64,000 nucleotides of DNA. Origin: Sialis fuliginosa (taxonomy: Eukaryota; Arthropoda; Insecta; Megaloptera; Sialidae). Positions 49,301 to 58,847 of this stretch are shown piece by piece. The notes under the pieces were generated by a model. The model made no database searches. It was not told where the DNA came from and saw nothing but the letters and a program-made list of their open reading frames with translations. The DNA lies in contig OY540813.1 of assembly GCA_961205875.1 (NCBI GenBank), positions 4,745,001-4,809,000 on the forward strand, given 5' to 3'. Made by a program: the position numbers and the translations under genes. Position 1 is the stretch's first letter. Each line of letters opens with the position of its first letter.

Positions 49301-51267
49301 AATCGATAACTTTAACTCGAAGTTTTCACTGTTTGCAACTATGAATGACACACAAATATCGATTTATTTTGTTGCCAAGTTACGCAAATATTCCGACCTT
49401 AGACAAGGAAAGATATAGGACTAATAACACATTATCTAGCGTTGTTACCATATCGCTCCACAAGTCATTGGCGTATCATTCGGATTTTGAAATAAATATC
49501 AATTATTTTGAATTATCAAATTAATTAATAATAAATGTTTTATATTGTCTTTAAAAGTATTTCACTAATAATTGATTAACAGAGAAACGTCTATTTGAAA
49601 CTATCATCTCTCATACATACCAAATTCAATTGTAATTTAAAGCATATTTGCATATTATAAATTTTCAATTGACGCCTTTGGAATAATATGCATGGAAATG
49701 ACGAAAGTGACATTTAAGAAAAGATGGTGGTTTTATTCAGTATAAATTTTTATTGAACTAAATAATTTATACTAAATATTTTATTTGAATTTCGGTTTCA
49801 GTTTTCAATTCATTATCACAACTACATTTGATGTTTTATTTTTATTAGAAAATATCAATTTTAATTTTTCTTAATACCTACGGGGCTACCGCAAATTCCA
49901 TCAAAATCGGTTCCGTAATTTTCAAGTCAAGTCGGAACAAACAGACAAAATAACTATCAAAATATACTTAAAAAATCACATAGTACAAACAAAGTAAATA
50001 TACAAAAAACATGCAATTTTTTATTAGTATTGATATGGAATTGACATTAATATAAATTGCATAATATAAAAATACATAATATTACTAGTACCTGCAATGG
50101 GATATTGAGCACATTAACTACATCATTTTGCGACAAACATCCATTACGTGACTCTGTGTACATAAATGTGTTCTTTACAAAATAAGTTATTGTGTCGTTA
50201 TTTTTGTCTACATCCGCTACAGTACGTTCTCTATACTCGCTAAAAAAATAATTAAATTCAATTAATTAATTTTATACGTTATTTTAAAGCAGATTATTAA
50301 ACAAAAGATTGTTAGTACAGTCGTTAATAAAGTTTGTCTTTTAAAATATATCTATACATACAGAGGCGGATTAAATGTCGAACGCCCTAGACAAGCACCT
50401 CATCGGCGCCCCTCCCTTCCATTGTTACGTAACTTTTAATATTAAATATAACAATGAAATTTCCGAAATTCAAATATTTTCTTATTGTTGCGTCTATATT
50501 TTGTTTGTTAAAAATTATCACATCTTTTTGTGCACACAAGAATCTTTTTATATTGTGTAAGTAGGTGAATAGGTACTTACTGACACAATTATTTTTTTGT
50601 TATTTTTCAAAAATTTCGCGCTCTGTATACATAGGTACATTATAAAAACAATACAGATACTTACTTATAACAATAAGGACCTAATTGCTTTAATATAGGA
50701 GAAGATCCACCTTGGACTTCACTAGGATTTGTGACATTAAAAATATAAACGTTAAATATAAGAGGGATTTTCATTTTCTTCCAATTTTCATATGAATTAC
50801 TGCCATTTCGTAGAGTTATAGACTGAAAAAACGATTCTTATGAAGAAATTGTAAATATTTAATTATGGATTTGATGCATATGTACACGAGATCATCGCCC
50901 CTAAACCACTGAACGTATCGAAGCCATATTCACACCATATGTTCATTTGGTACTCCGTTAGGAATATCGAGAATGTGAATTTATGGTCCAAATTGGCCCA
51001 TATTCAGAATATATGTTACAAAAAATAGACCTGTTAGGTGGCGCTGGAGTCGAGATATTTACGAAAATGTGTATTTATGCTCTGATTTGGCTCATATTCA
51101 GAATATATATGTGTACAAAATATTTGTATAAACATTTTACTTACGTCATGTACTTGCGATTCCAGGATTTTATTGAACACATACCATCCGAATACTGCAG
51201 TTAAAACACTCAGACCAATTCCAAAAATACCAAGTGCCAATATTTTCTCTTTGCCAATATGAAACAT
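40357..51267 (-). CDS. CD36/scavenger receptor class B protein, sensory neuron membrane protein (SNMP)-like, 9 exons, complete
   Basis: Exons in coding order: 51267-51145, 50822-50665, 50239-50092, 46826-46655, 46006-45915, 45833-45622, 45566-45254, 41054-40929, 40731-40357. They join in phase to 1719 nt, 572 residues. An N-terminal membrane helix (about 9-28) is followed by the ectodomain and a second helix (about 473-492, WILLCIGILCIACAAVL), then an 80-residue tail rather longer than usual. CD36 marks: PLIFNVYIFNVTNPSEV, LGPYCYNEYRER, GTDSTVFSP, LEPITGIPVQGWKRVQLNV and IVWIEEG; GTDST and WIEEG point to the SNMP branch, which binds lipids and pheromones in insect sensory neurons. Ectodomain cysteines 272, 301, 337 and 364 remain, but the pair matching CD36 Cys313-Cys322 is gone. 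Introns 3 and 7 host a nested gene and an LTR element. The SNMP subgroup is not certain. Confidence 0.92.
41089..41393 (+). repeat. 5' LTR (305 bp)
   Basis: TGTAAACAAAGTTTGAATTG to TTTACA. The short inverted ends TGTAAA / TTTACA are typical of LTRs. It contains several ACGAGTGT words and no obvious AATAAA. Confidence 0.95.
41394..41408 (+). other. Candidate primer binding site
   Basis: TATCAGAAGTGGGAT directly follows the 5' LTR. From memory TCAGAAGTGGGAT is complementary to the 3' arm of an insect leucine tRNA, slightly inside its CCA end. The TGG expected opposite CCA is not present in the usual place. Confidence 0.45.
41542..44214 (+). CDS. Defective gag-pol polyprotein of the Ty3-type element (in-frame deletion in pol)
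   Basis: Open frame of 890 codons from the ATG at 41542; the same frame also opens 18 codons earlier at 41488. Domains: coiled, R/E-rich segment (about 60-100); retrotransposon gag core (about 120-280); three CCHC zinc knuckles starting at C296, C326 and C348, the second being a tandem copy of the first; retropepsin-like motif FIDLGSDC with D398, having Leu where Thr or Ser is usual; the reverse-transcriptase start with LCVDFRHLN at 614 and FGLVNAPA at 686-693. Then it jumps straight to integrase TDRGTSFT (D701) and NGQVERFNRT (E737), a D-35-E spacing, and a C-terminal GPYLVTKVL chromo-like/SH3-like segment. The YxDD motif, RNase H, the integrase zinc finger and its first Asp are lost. The stop codon is inside the 3' LTR. 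Confidence 0.9.
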   Translation: MSNTDNVLDDSIAGQEDNMRQEIKNNLAGVLREPAVQSNSVRFSEGVADIQSSTHIIRNELDNQSTDFLVWERELLRRERELLQRERELLNSQFNQNRSSTTFDDSQIHVHEISDTALPTFDPDIQLTVTAGQWVRKIEQLARIYKWNEQASLFHAISKLKGPAKFWFESVQGEISTWSEFKHKIIEDFPTVMDEADIHQELSKRKKKKDESYENYIYEVKAVASKGNVSESAIIKYIIMGLNDPDMSRILSLMKFNTVRELLVHIKTYETTMRNLKLQGETRNSSRSDVPRNLKCFNCNEEGHLSVNCPQPQWRQRCDVPRNLKCFNCNEEGHLSVNCPQPQRRQRCYNCEKVGHLSRDCPQKKHAINKIETTKKSYEDEYHKTIAINDEEIEAFIDLGSDCCTMKESIAEQLKIKLLPCEVTLKGFGQGSTKCIGKRTVLLSIEGVNFETEMFVVPSDAQDDDVIIGKNVFKNPSIKLEMENGKFTIVKKKDMTITHEDVKVMTVKAEFKEEDLQISNPEITKEERVPLVNLENEYRDCFATKMSEIGTTTLIKFGIELTDNKPIVYQPYRKAIIQREKVREMMDTEIISRTTSEFASPILLVKKKTGDDRLCVDFRHLNRVTRKENYPLPLIDDQLDKLSGYKYFSLCDLASGYYQIPITEESKHYTGFTCQDGNYQFNKMAFGLVNAPAVLNRIITDRGTSFTAKTFKDYCTDKEIMLIPNATATPRANGQVERFNRTILHSIKTMTNENECSPHVLLFDYEPREDQTRRVNSRTTRPMTYKENDLVLILREAAATGGSKKLTARYKGPYLVTKVLGNDRYVLQDVPGAERTQRTFNSVFSADRLKPWCVLPEKNEDLDADPTSDEDDIVDGGPSTEQDSRVVNKV
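42404..42583 (+). repeat. 90-bp tandem duplication of a zinc-knuckle segment in gag
   Basis: Units 42404-42493 and 42494-42583 differ at only two bases (CATTTATC versus CACTTATC, TGGCGG versus CGGCGG). The unit is 30 codons, so the frame is kept and one CCHC knuckle is added. Confidence 0.95.
44199..44503 (+). repeat. 3' LTR (305 bp)
   Basis: Identical to the 5' LTR by direct line-by-line comparison. The polyprotein frame runs 16 bases into it before its TGA. No convincing polypurine tract is visible just upstream; GGATGGAGG at 44163-44171 is the best purine run. Confidence 0.95.
44903..45232. mobile_element. 330-bp hAT-like MITE with exact 8-bp target duplication beside a splice donor
   Basis: The ends TAAAGTTGTACCGGAATTCC and the complement of GGAATTCCGGTACACCTCTA-like sequence form imperfect inverted repeats. 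AATAAATC occurs at 44895-44902 and 45233-45240. On the minus strand of the host gene the duplication starts only 13 bases after exon 7 (donor at 45252-45253). The inside is very AT-rich. Confidence 0.88.
46190..46380 (+). repeat. Dispersed repeat with CTGTCTATCTGTCTGTCCG start
   Basis: A CTGTC tract, then CATAACTCATGAACCACTGA and ACCGATATTAATGAAACTTG, the arrangement seen at many insect SINE or Helitron ends. A related ACTGAACCGATTTTGATGAA stretch is at 59188-59210. It lies in intron 4 of the SNMP-like gene. Confidence 0.55.
46955..49252 (-). CDS. DNAI4: Axonemal dynein intermediate chain 4-like WD-repeat protein (WDR78 type), intronless, nested
   Basis: A single open frame; the ATG at 49252 (MSSPSIHES) gives 765 residues, and an in-frame ATG at 49276 would add 8. 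The N-terminal 370 residues are polar and partly acidic; a WD-repeat propeller fills about 375-725. Recognisable blades: KPIIAISWNKANSDILAVGYG, VCIWNIKNP, LLAIGFYDGTMNIIDI, HSGPIYAMQFSPFCSKIFLT with DWTIRIW, and YAAWHPTNSTIIVSTCNDEV with YLWDIRR. This order and the C-terminal DMPHRPFF stretch fit DNAI4/WDR78, needed to assemble inner-arm dynein f and outer arms in motile cilia; in insects that means sperm tails and chordotonal neurons. It lies wholly inside intron 3 of the SNMP-like gene on the same strand. Candidate AATAAA (minus) at 46909-46914. Lack of introns suggests a retrocopy or intron loss. Confidence 0.88.
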   Translation of the reverse strand: MSSPSIHESVITFLDQEAGKARPARQGIHDLRKMHNNLKVNRSELRQRNLFRVYLDDKDVTPVTLTLQDIDEEVKYMGASSAIEPSQSVLTTHSTAESFTSFQSQLVLQSRIAETSFLSSLIVKTDDDFSKSFPDDVRTVSESSNETVASGFYLPKEIIDETIPPRVNLTLCETPMVYLLEIYSIVEEKGSERGIRVEQDNNLYEYLTVGKGRNRKVANAEVQTNNNILKTRTTFAEKPTRKNVGTFVSEWDMFDVLNESVEIKTETKQIDLDVNDESNLDEQELSLKKKLIAKETEDAEEKRENDLINISKNKNFKYLTNLTERILASNVFHKEHERFRGTIKQDPFRSDIEYNYRLELLWNFRSKVSKDKPIIAISWNKANSDILAVGYGRFYYSDRQPGMVCIWNIKNPIQPERTYHFDVSVTSLSFSNCKANLLAIGFYDGTMNIIDITEQDLTIIGQTTRKNSICIGPLWSIYWVVSIQFNLGAEIIVSAGKDGRTVVYLSTPTVFMQSLQIMRVSQMEGEVRGIDELRRCKAQSIQLTQYPGIFCAAAHPIDKGTYYVGTVEGCIHKCSKQIFTQHLDMFLAHSGPIYAMQFSPFCSKIFLTCGADWTIRIWADCIDVPLITLNCSYAVQYAAWHPTNSTIIVSTCNDEVYLWDIRRKTHLPVSVTKSAYKAKITIASFTSSGRNLVVTDVAGNVQIFSLEDMPHRPFFQADVLTHYIKKALVTKPELQKKLQKIGSLTDYNFSVTDCFKDEDDEYCVK
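49277..50091 (-). promoter_or_regulatory. Upstream region of the nested dynein gene (inside receptor intron 3)
   Basis: About 815 bp between the nested gene and receptor exon 3. It must hold the promoter of the nested gene if that is separately transcribed. I see no clear TATA or initiator, and no repeat I recognise. Confidence 0.35.
50345..50420. repeat. Possible hAT-like repeat fragment
   Basis: CAGAGGCGGATTAAATGTCG and a GC-rich GGCGCCCCTCCC stretch look like one end of a hAT-like element. No partner end was found. The 61-codon open frame here is not a receptor exon. Confidence 0.35.
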
Positions 51268-51643
51268 TATTTGTATTAAATCTCTTTGGTTTCTGTTATA
51301 GTTTTAGGTATAGTTTAAGTTCTTATAATGAAAATGTACATGCGTAGTTATTTTACACATGCAATTATGTTTTTATATTTTATTAATTACATATTATTAA
51401 TATTGTATATTTTATTATTTTAATAATATATTATTTAATATTGTTTAGACGATTGACTTCGTATAGAAACATCCTTTTTATATGTGTGCTAGTCCATTTA
51501 ATTTCATTAAAAATACATTGTAATTTGTATCAAATGTCCTTTATATAAAATTCATACTGTTATTATGTAAGTACCTACGTTGATGATTATACCACTAATG
51601 TTTTTTACATTAAATTAACTTATTAACTTTCAGCGCAGGGTTT

Positions 51644-51723
51644 AATTTTTCATGTTTATTTATAAAAATCACATAGATGAATTAATTTTTCATGTTTATT
51701 TACAAAAATCACATAGATGAATT
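51644..51723. repeat. 40-bp tandem duplication (2 units)
   Basis: Units 51644-51683 and 51684-51723 share AATTTTTCATGTTTATTTA and AAAAATCACATAGATGA, with one T/C difference. Confidence 0.92.
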
Positions 51724-52956
51724 AATGCTCACAAAACTATCTAGCTATAATAGGTATGATATATAAATATGAATATATTTTCCTGTACATATACCTGTAC
51801 GTGGAAAATTGTTTATATCCTCGTGCATATTATTTGCGTGAGTTTAATTTTATATTTTTTTCCAATATACAGGGATGTATTTTACTTTTACTATGATTAC
51901 AATCAACAGGTTTTTACAAATTAATAGCTATGGTGGATAATTATTGTGACTTTTTATTCTTTAAAAATTGGCGTTTTTGAAATTTATTTTCATAAAAATA
52001 ATCCGCTATTGATGTAAATAACGTCTATTGTTTTACTCCAGATACTGGGTGGACATTTCAGAAACTTGATGTAACGCGCTGAGATCAGTTTGCGCGCTTG
52101 CGGCTAGCATAAATTTATAATCAGTGTATCTCGACACTACGCGGGTTTTAGATTTTCACTATAAAAAAAATTTCGCATTTCCACGATTTTGCTTGTAAAT
52201 ATTAATTAATTGAATTTAAAAAAATAACAGTATATTAGAATATATTCTCTACGATCTAACGTTTTTGATTTTTTGATTAAAGTTTTTTAAATTGAATAAA
52301 AAAATAAAGTTCGTTTTTATGTTCGTACAAATCATAAGAAATAACCATATTATATAAGCCAGTCTGAGTTTTATTTAACCCCATTGATTCGTATTTACGT
52401 CAATCCCTCGACTGTGCATCCCGACACAGTCACACACATTTTTTTTCGTTAATGAAGATGCGTATCGAAAATCATACCTATATAAAATTATATATTACCG
52501 TCTAATGCGGTGTTCACACCAAAGAAAACAAAACAGCAACACGGTGTTTGAAAACACGTCGTATTTAAAAATGCATAGGGTTTATTGCACTTTTGTCAAA
52601 AAGACACGATGTTGCTGTTTTGTTTTTTCGGTCTGAACACGGCATAAGGGTTCCATTTTTTCATTTTGTTGTACGAAACTCTAAAAATGATAAGATAACG
52701 AAAATAGATATATAACCAAGGCCATAAAATTAAAATTACTTAATTCGGTCCTGTATAAACAATCACTATTTACGGATGTACGATACATATCACTTTTGCT
52801 GTGAATATGTTTTATAATGGCGTGTAGGATAATGATGATTATAATAGACATAGCTGTTCTAGTTATTGGATAAAATATAATTATTTTATTCTATGATACA
52901 TACATATATCGTAAACAATGTGTATTAAATTTTTGGTCAAAAGCAATAATAATTGT

Positions 52957-53232
52957 CAGGGCCGTAACTACAGGCTCGGGGGCCCTGGGGCAAGAAGAGA
53001 CTGAGGGGCCCCCAAAATATGAAAAAAAATGGAAGACCTTTTTATCCTTATTTGGAAATGTACCACTTATTTGTAATTTAGATTTTAATGACTTTTTTTT
53101 TTAGTCGCCAATCTCAAGTTTTTTATGTAATTTTTCCTATTAACTTTATTTTCATGAATAATTTGTTTAATATTTTCAAGAACCAAATAAAAATAAAAGT
53201 TTTAGGCTGCCACGGGGGCCCGGGGCACTGCT
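52957..53232. repeat. Diverged relative of the 26282-26481 hAT-like MITE
   Basis: It begins CAGGGCCGTAACTACAGGCT like the element at 26282. Towards 53210-53232 a GGGGGCCCGGGGCACTG stretch recalls the inner right end, but the terminal TAGTTACGGCCCTG is not present, so the copy is truncated. Confidence 0.6.
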
Positions 53233-55534
53233 ATTAATATAATATTTAATATATATAATAATAATTGTTTATATTACAATTACATCCATGTCTATTTAAT
53301 GTTCAATTATAACATACATAGACGCCGACTTCGATGGAGGGGGGATCACCCCCTTAGATTTCATGGAAGCTCTTCCACTCCTGTGAATCTGCATTCGTCA
53401 ATAAAATTAAAGTTTTTTTTTCTAAATTTTTCAAAAAAGAAATTAACGCTTCAAAACTCTTCTTTACTTCTTTAAAAACATATTTTCATGTCTTAAAAAA
53501 TTATAGACCAATAAAGATGCGCTAAATTTCTTTACAACTTTAGTATAGTGTAAAAATAATTCCAGCTAAATTTAAAACATGCCATTTGTAAGCTCAAAAA
53601 TTATTTTTTAAATATATTTTTCACTGAGTTATTGAATTTTAAATGGATGTTGCAATATCGGTATTACGATTTTAGCTACAAACTTCAAAAAAAAACTCGA
53701 CGCACGTTGTCAAAAACTTTTCTGAAAGAAACGAAATTGAGATGGTGTTGAAATATCACTTCATTAGATACTCAATCTATAAGATAAAAAATATTCATTC
53801 CGACTCTGTAATAATTTAAATGGTGTATGTGACTTTTACAACATTAATATACAACAAATTAAAATATAATTACTATATTAATTAAACCAGTAATGACTGA
53901 AAAAATTTAATAATCGAAAAGTTTACAAAACATATACAAACGTGATTTTAACTTAAATTTTATTCATAACTAATCAAATATTTCTATTCAGTTAAAGTTT
54001 GTAGAATAATTCGATTTTCATTCTTCTTTTCTCTGAAAGTATAACGAAAGGAATAAATAAAGGGATAATAAATGAAAAGTTTAATTTTAAATACACTTGG
54101 ATTGTTTTTATTTATTTTAACTACACCATACTTGTCAATAAATAATACAATCACACAGATAATGTCATGATTCACAGATATTAAAAGTTATATGTAGCAG
54201 AATGTCACAAGATTTTTATGAGAACAATAAATATGTACAATAACTTAACTAAATATTAGAAAATTAACCCTCATTGTTGAATTTACAGATAGCAAAAAAG
54301 GAACAATTAAAAAAAAATAGTTCGTTTGTTAAAATATAAGTATTTTATATTTAAGCTATTTTTTAATATTATATTAATTTTCTTGCATTTAGAACACCTA
54401 TCTTCAAATAATAAAAAAAATACATAAGTTTTCATAAAAATCTCACGGTATAAAAATATATTTATAATAACGAAATTTTCTGTTACCGGATAAATTTTTG
54501 TAATAAAATCAACACTACGTGAGAAATTCAAAATGAAGTGAGTTTCACAGCATGAAGTTAGGTTAGGTGAATAATACAGATTTCTGTATCATAGTCGATA
54601 AAACAGGTTTTTAGTTTCACATTTGTACTATAGATGTCTCTAAATTAACCTATCACAGATACAAATGTCACACACCTATTTTATTTTATTTTATATATTT
54701 CTCAGGATACAAAGTAGCCATGAAATAGTAACAAATAGACAGACAGACATGCAAGTCTTCATTTTTTAAGTATATTTAATGCAATTATTACATTTTTCAA
54801 AAATAAAAGCAAATAGTATATTTTACAAATGTTTAAATACCCTACTTTAATTATGAATTTCTCAGGCATATATTTAAATAAAATAATACCATTATACTGG
54901 ATTGCGTAAACGCTAATTAAATTTTCCTCTAAATACCTGTTGTAACGTTGAATATTTTTCCCTTAAAAACACCCGATTAACTTAACAGGTCAATTAAGAT
55001 CTTACAAAAGCGAATACGCAGTAATAAAAAAATTGTGTACAACTTCATTTAGGTCGAAACAAAATATAAATTAATATTTATGCATCGTATTTATCACTAA
55101 TTAATCGAACAACTAATGTTTATTATTTTTTACCTTATCAACCCAGCATTAATGTATTTTCTTTTCACAATTTATATCTATACAATTATTTGGAAATTAA
55201 AACTAGAATGAAAATTTAATTCCATTTTAAGTAATTATCATACAAATTAAATTAAATATGAGACAACATCAAGGAGACACACTTTCAACTAGCATCAGTT
55301 CATTCATTAATAAAAAAAATAATTAAACGTCTTACACTGAATGAAATTAAACATCTACTCTCTACTTTAACATATTACATTACCCGCATACAAAAAAAAA
55401 ATTCTAATAAATTAGACTGATATAAAAAATAGGCCATGCCAAAGGAGTGTAATTTTTTTAAAAATTATCATTAAACTAAATGAAATGGAAAACTAAACAG
55501 TTTAAATAATACTAAATGATAATATCTCCCTGTA

Positions 55535-58500
55535 TTACTTTTTCTTCTTCTTCTTTGAGTCAGGTCCAGGTACAGAATCGGCTTTACGTTTATGAGCTGA
55601 TCCACCTTTAGCAGCTGACGATTGTGAAGCGTTTGACGCACCGCCAGTTGATGCTCCAGATTTTGGTGCTTTCTTCTTACGTTCGGCACGTTCCTTCTCT
55701 TCAAGTTCTTGGTTTTCTCTTTCTATTAATGTGATTAGAGTATTGCAACGCCTTTGTAATTCCATTGCTGTACGAGACTTCAAAAACCAATCAAATCTAA
55801 ACTGAGGAGCCGAGCGTACAGCTGCACGAAGCTCTTCATAGACATTCTCTCGATCGAAACCTAACTTGTGAAGCATACACACAAGAAAACGATCTTCTTC
55901 TTCAATATAGTTTTTACCTGTTTACAAAAATAAAACTGATTATACAAAATTCTTATATAAAATATTTTACTAATTACCTTTATTTGTTCCATATGAAATT
56001 CTTAATTGGTGGAAAGGAGCTCTATAACGTGCCATTTTTGCATCTAATGCCCTTTTAATGCTTGCCCTTCGTTGGATTTTAGCTTCACCACGTTCTATCT
56101 GTGCCATAATACGATCAATGTCTTGAAGTTCGTGACAACGATCCCAGAAAACAGTTGAATATTCTATAACTTCTTCAGCTGATTTACCTTCCACATCTTT
56201 AGCAATATTTTCTATATCGTCTCTACCATACTTTTCATTTGCTTTAATAAATTGATTAAAATCTCGCTTTGTCCAATTTGTGAAACCTAAAATTCAATTT
56301 AATTATGATATTAATATATCTATAAAAGTAAATAATCATGTTATTAAATTACCTTGAGTTAGTAGAGATTCTTTTTCTGATATTTCTTCCTCCGATAAAG
56401 GTTCTGCATCATCTATTTTACGTTGCTCTTCTCTCTGCACTTTAGTGGCTTCTGAACCTAACTCTGGATTTTTAGGTACTTTGTAACCAAGGGTTTTTCG
56501 GAAATAGTATATTTCTTGATCGAGAAGTTCAAAGAGACGAGGTGGGAAAAATTGAAAATCTTGTACGATTGGTTGCTTGGGAGGCCTTGGAGCTTTAGGT
56601 GCTTTCGGTTCGCTGACACGTAGAGCTTCTCTGAAATATGCGTCAACTGCATAATTTGCTTTGCGTTCTCGTTTTGGCGGTTCAATCCAATTACCAACTC
56701 CAATAAGTTTTTGCTTTTCACGATAATCTTCACCTTCAAACTGATAAACGGATTCAGTTGGAGCATCAACCATAAAATTCCTAAGAGAAGATTCACCAAG
56801 TTGAGCCATTTTTTTATTGAGTTCTTGAGTTTTAACTTCACCTTTCTCTAAAATCGTATCAATGTCTTCATCAGTAATTTCAGAATCTTTTGAAGCAAAT
56901 ACATGGCCAGCTCCATGACGAATCATATTCAACATCTCGTCTTTATTAAGTGCACTTTTAGAATCGACTAATCGACCTTGTTGAATTACAAGTTTATCTA
57001 AATGCAATTTTATTTCAGCACGTTCCACGATTTTTTCTTCTACTGTATTATCAGTAATAAAACGAAATACACGGACTTGTTTCTTTTGTCCAATACGATG
57101 CGCTCGATCCATAGCCTGTAAATCCATCTGAGGATTCCAATCAGAGTCGTAAATAATGACTACATCTGCTGTTGCCAAGTTAATACCTAAACCTCCAGCT
57201 CGAGTAGAAAGCATGAATATAAATTTCTCACTTCCATCTTCGTTAAACTCATTAATTTGTCTTTGCCGATCTTCATGGGGTGTCTGACCATCTAAACGAC
57301 AATATTTATATTGACGCCAGTGGCAATAATCTTCCAGTATATCTAACATACGTGTCATCTGACTGAAAATTAACACTCGAGAATCCTGTTCCATTAATTT
57401 TGGTAACAATTTATCGAGAATAACCATTTTCCCACAGTTGTAAACTAAATGTTCATCTGTAGTGTAAGGTGGACCAGGTTCTGCTCCATCAAACAAGTAC
57501 GGGTGATTTGTGCACTTTCTCAACTGCATGAGAATATTTTGAAGACGCATTTTTTCAATTTTTCCTGCTCCATTGACAACATCAATATCTTTCATAAGCA
57601 CTTTAGTATACCATTCACGTTGCATTTTACTCAAACCTACATAAACTTTAACTTCTTTTTTCGGTTTTAATTTCTTCTCGACTTCACTCTTCAAACGACG
57701 TAACAAAAACGGACGTAAGACTGCATGGAGACGTTCAACCAAGGTGTTATCACCTAGACACTGATTTGTATTGAACCATGAATCAAAATCATCAGAAGAA
57801 TTAAATACATCCGGTAATAAGAAGTTAAGCAGAGACCACAACTCATGAAGATTATTTTGCAAGGGTGTGCCAGTTAACAAGAGCCGATTAGCTGTTTTAA
57901 ATTCACGTAAAATTTCAGATAGTTTAGATTTTTCATTTTTGATACGATGAGCTTCATCAATAACCATATAACGCCAATTAAATTTCTTAAAGACAGACTT
58001 CTCCTTTATACACATTTCATATGAAGTTACACAAACATCCCACTCTCCTGGCATCATTACTTCACGAATAAAAGTACTACGTGTTTCTTGATCACCAATA
58101 AGACATACAGCTCTTAAAGAAGGACACCACTTTTCAAATTCATTCATCCAATTTTGTAACGTAGATTTAGGTACAATCACAATATGAGGTCCGTGAATGT
58201 TTTTGTAATGTTTCATGTATCCAAGAAGAGAAATAGTTTGCAAAGTTTTTCCCAAGCCCATCTCATCAGCTAAAATTCCATTGATTCCATTTTCATACAA
58301 AGATATCATCCAATTAAGTCCACGTGTTTGATAATCACGAAGTTCACCATTTTTAATGTAAGGTGGTGATGCTTCAAACCACACAGTGGCTTTTGGTTTA
58401 ATATTTGTTTCCGCTAAAAGTTCTTCATCTTCTTCTTGTTCGGTTTTACGATGACGGTGACTGAAACATTAAATATTTATTAATAACCAACCATTATCTA

Positions 58501-58847
58501 AATATAAAATAATATACTTACTCTCCGGGCTGAGGTTCATCGACTTTCTTTTTTGGTCGACCTGCTTTTGATTTATTTGATGGTGATTTTTGCTGATTGT
58601 TCATGAAATGTGAAAATATTTCAGTCTGTTTCAAGAGATATTCAAACCTCTTGCTCCTATCAGTCTCGATTTTAGCTTCGAAATCTTCTCCTTTACCTCT
58701 AGACGACATCGTATCAGATGTAGATTCATTCTGAAAATTAATCAAACATAAGCGATTTCAAAGTAAAGCCGGGTAAACACAAAGAAAAATACTTACAGAA
58801 TTTTCTTCACCATCCGGCGTTTCTGCATTTTCTTCGGGTTTTGACAT
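55535..58847 (-). CDS. Iswi: ISWI chromatin-remodelling ATPase, complete, 5 exons
   Basis: Exons 58847-58797, 58730-58522, 58460-56353, 56286-55978 and 55917-55535, in phase, 3060 nt, 1019 residues (fly protein about 1027). Order: acidic N-terminus; AutoN-type region near 110; SNF2 ATPase lobe 1 with DEMGLGKT at 152-159 and the DEAH box ([10 protein letters not shown], about 255); lobe 2 with [17 protein letters not shown] and RAHRIGQ (about 540); HAND domain ending exon 3; SANT from [20 protein letters not shown] (790); SLIDE from [20 protein letters not shown] (893); a lysine-rich tail ending in a run of K. All ATPase motifs look intact. It slides and spaces nucleosomes in the ACF, CHRAC and NURF complexes. 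The start ATG in MSKPEENAE is the first in frame and opens exon 1. Divergent from the CARHSP1-like gene. Confidence 0.97.

Larger units (their letters stand above)
51268..55534. other. Gene-poor region between receptor 5' end and Iswi 3' end
   Basis: It should include the receptor promoter (just above 51267) and the Iswi 3' UTR (below 55535; candidate AATAAA on the minus strand at 55119-55124). I see no conserved coding sequence; the 63- and 74-codon frames near 54.0-54.5 kb are low-complexity. Repeats: a 40-bp tandem pair near 51.65 kb, a GTACGGAACCC-type fragment near 52.65 kb and a hAT-like fragment near 53.0 kb. Confidence 0.6.

Noticed and set aside
54307-54531. A 74-codon minus-strand frame between genes
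   Set aside because: Low-complexity, AT-driven composition, no splice context and no recognisable motif.
57449-57670. A plus-strand frame inside Iswi
   Set aside because: It is antisense to a strongly conserved ATPase exon with no independent support.
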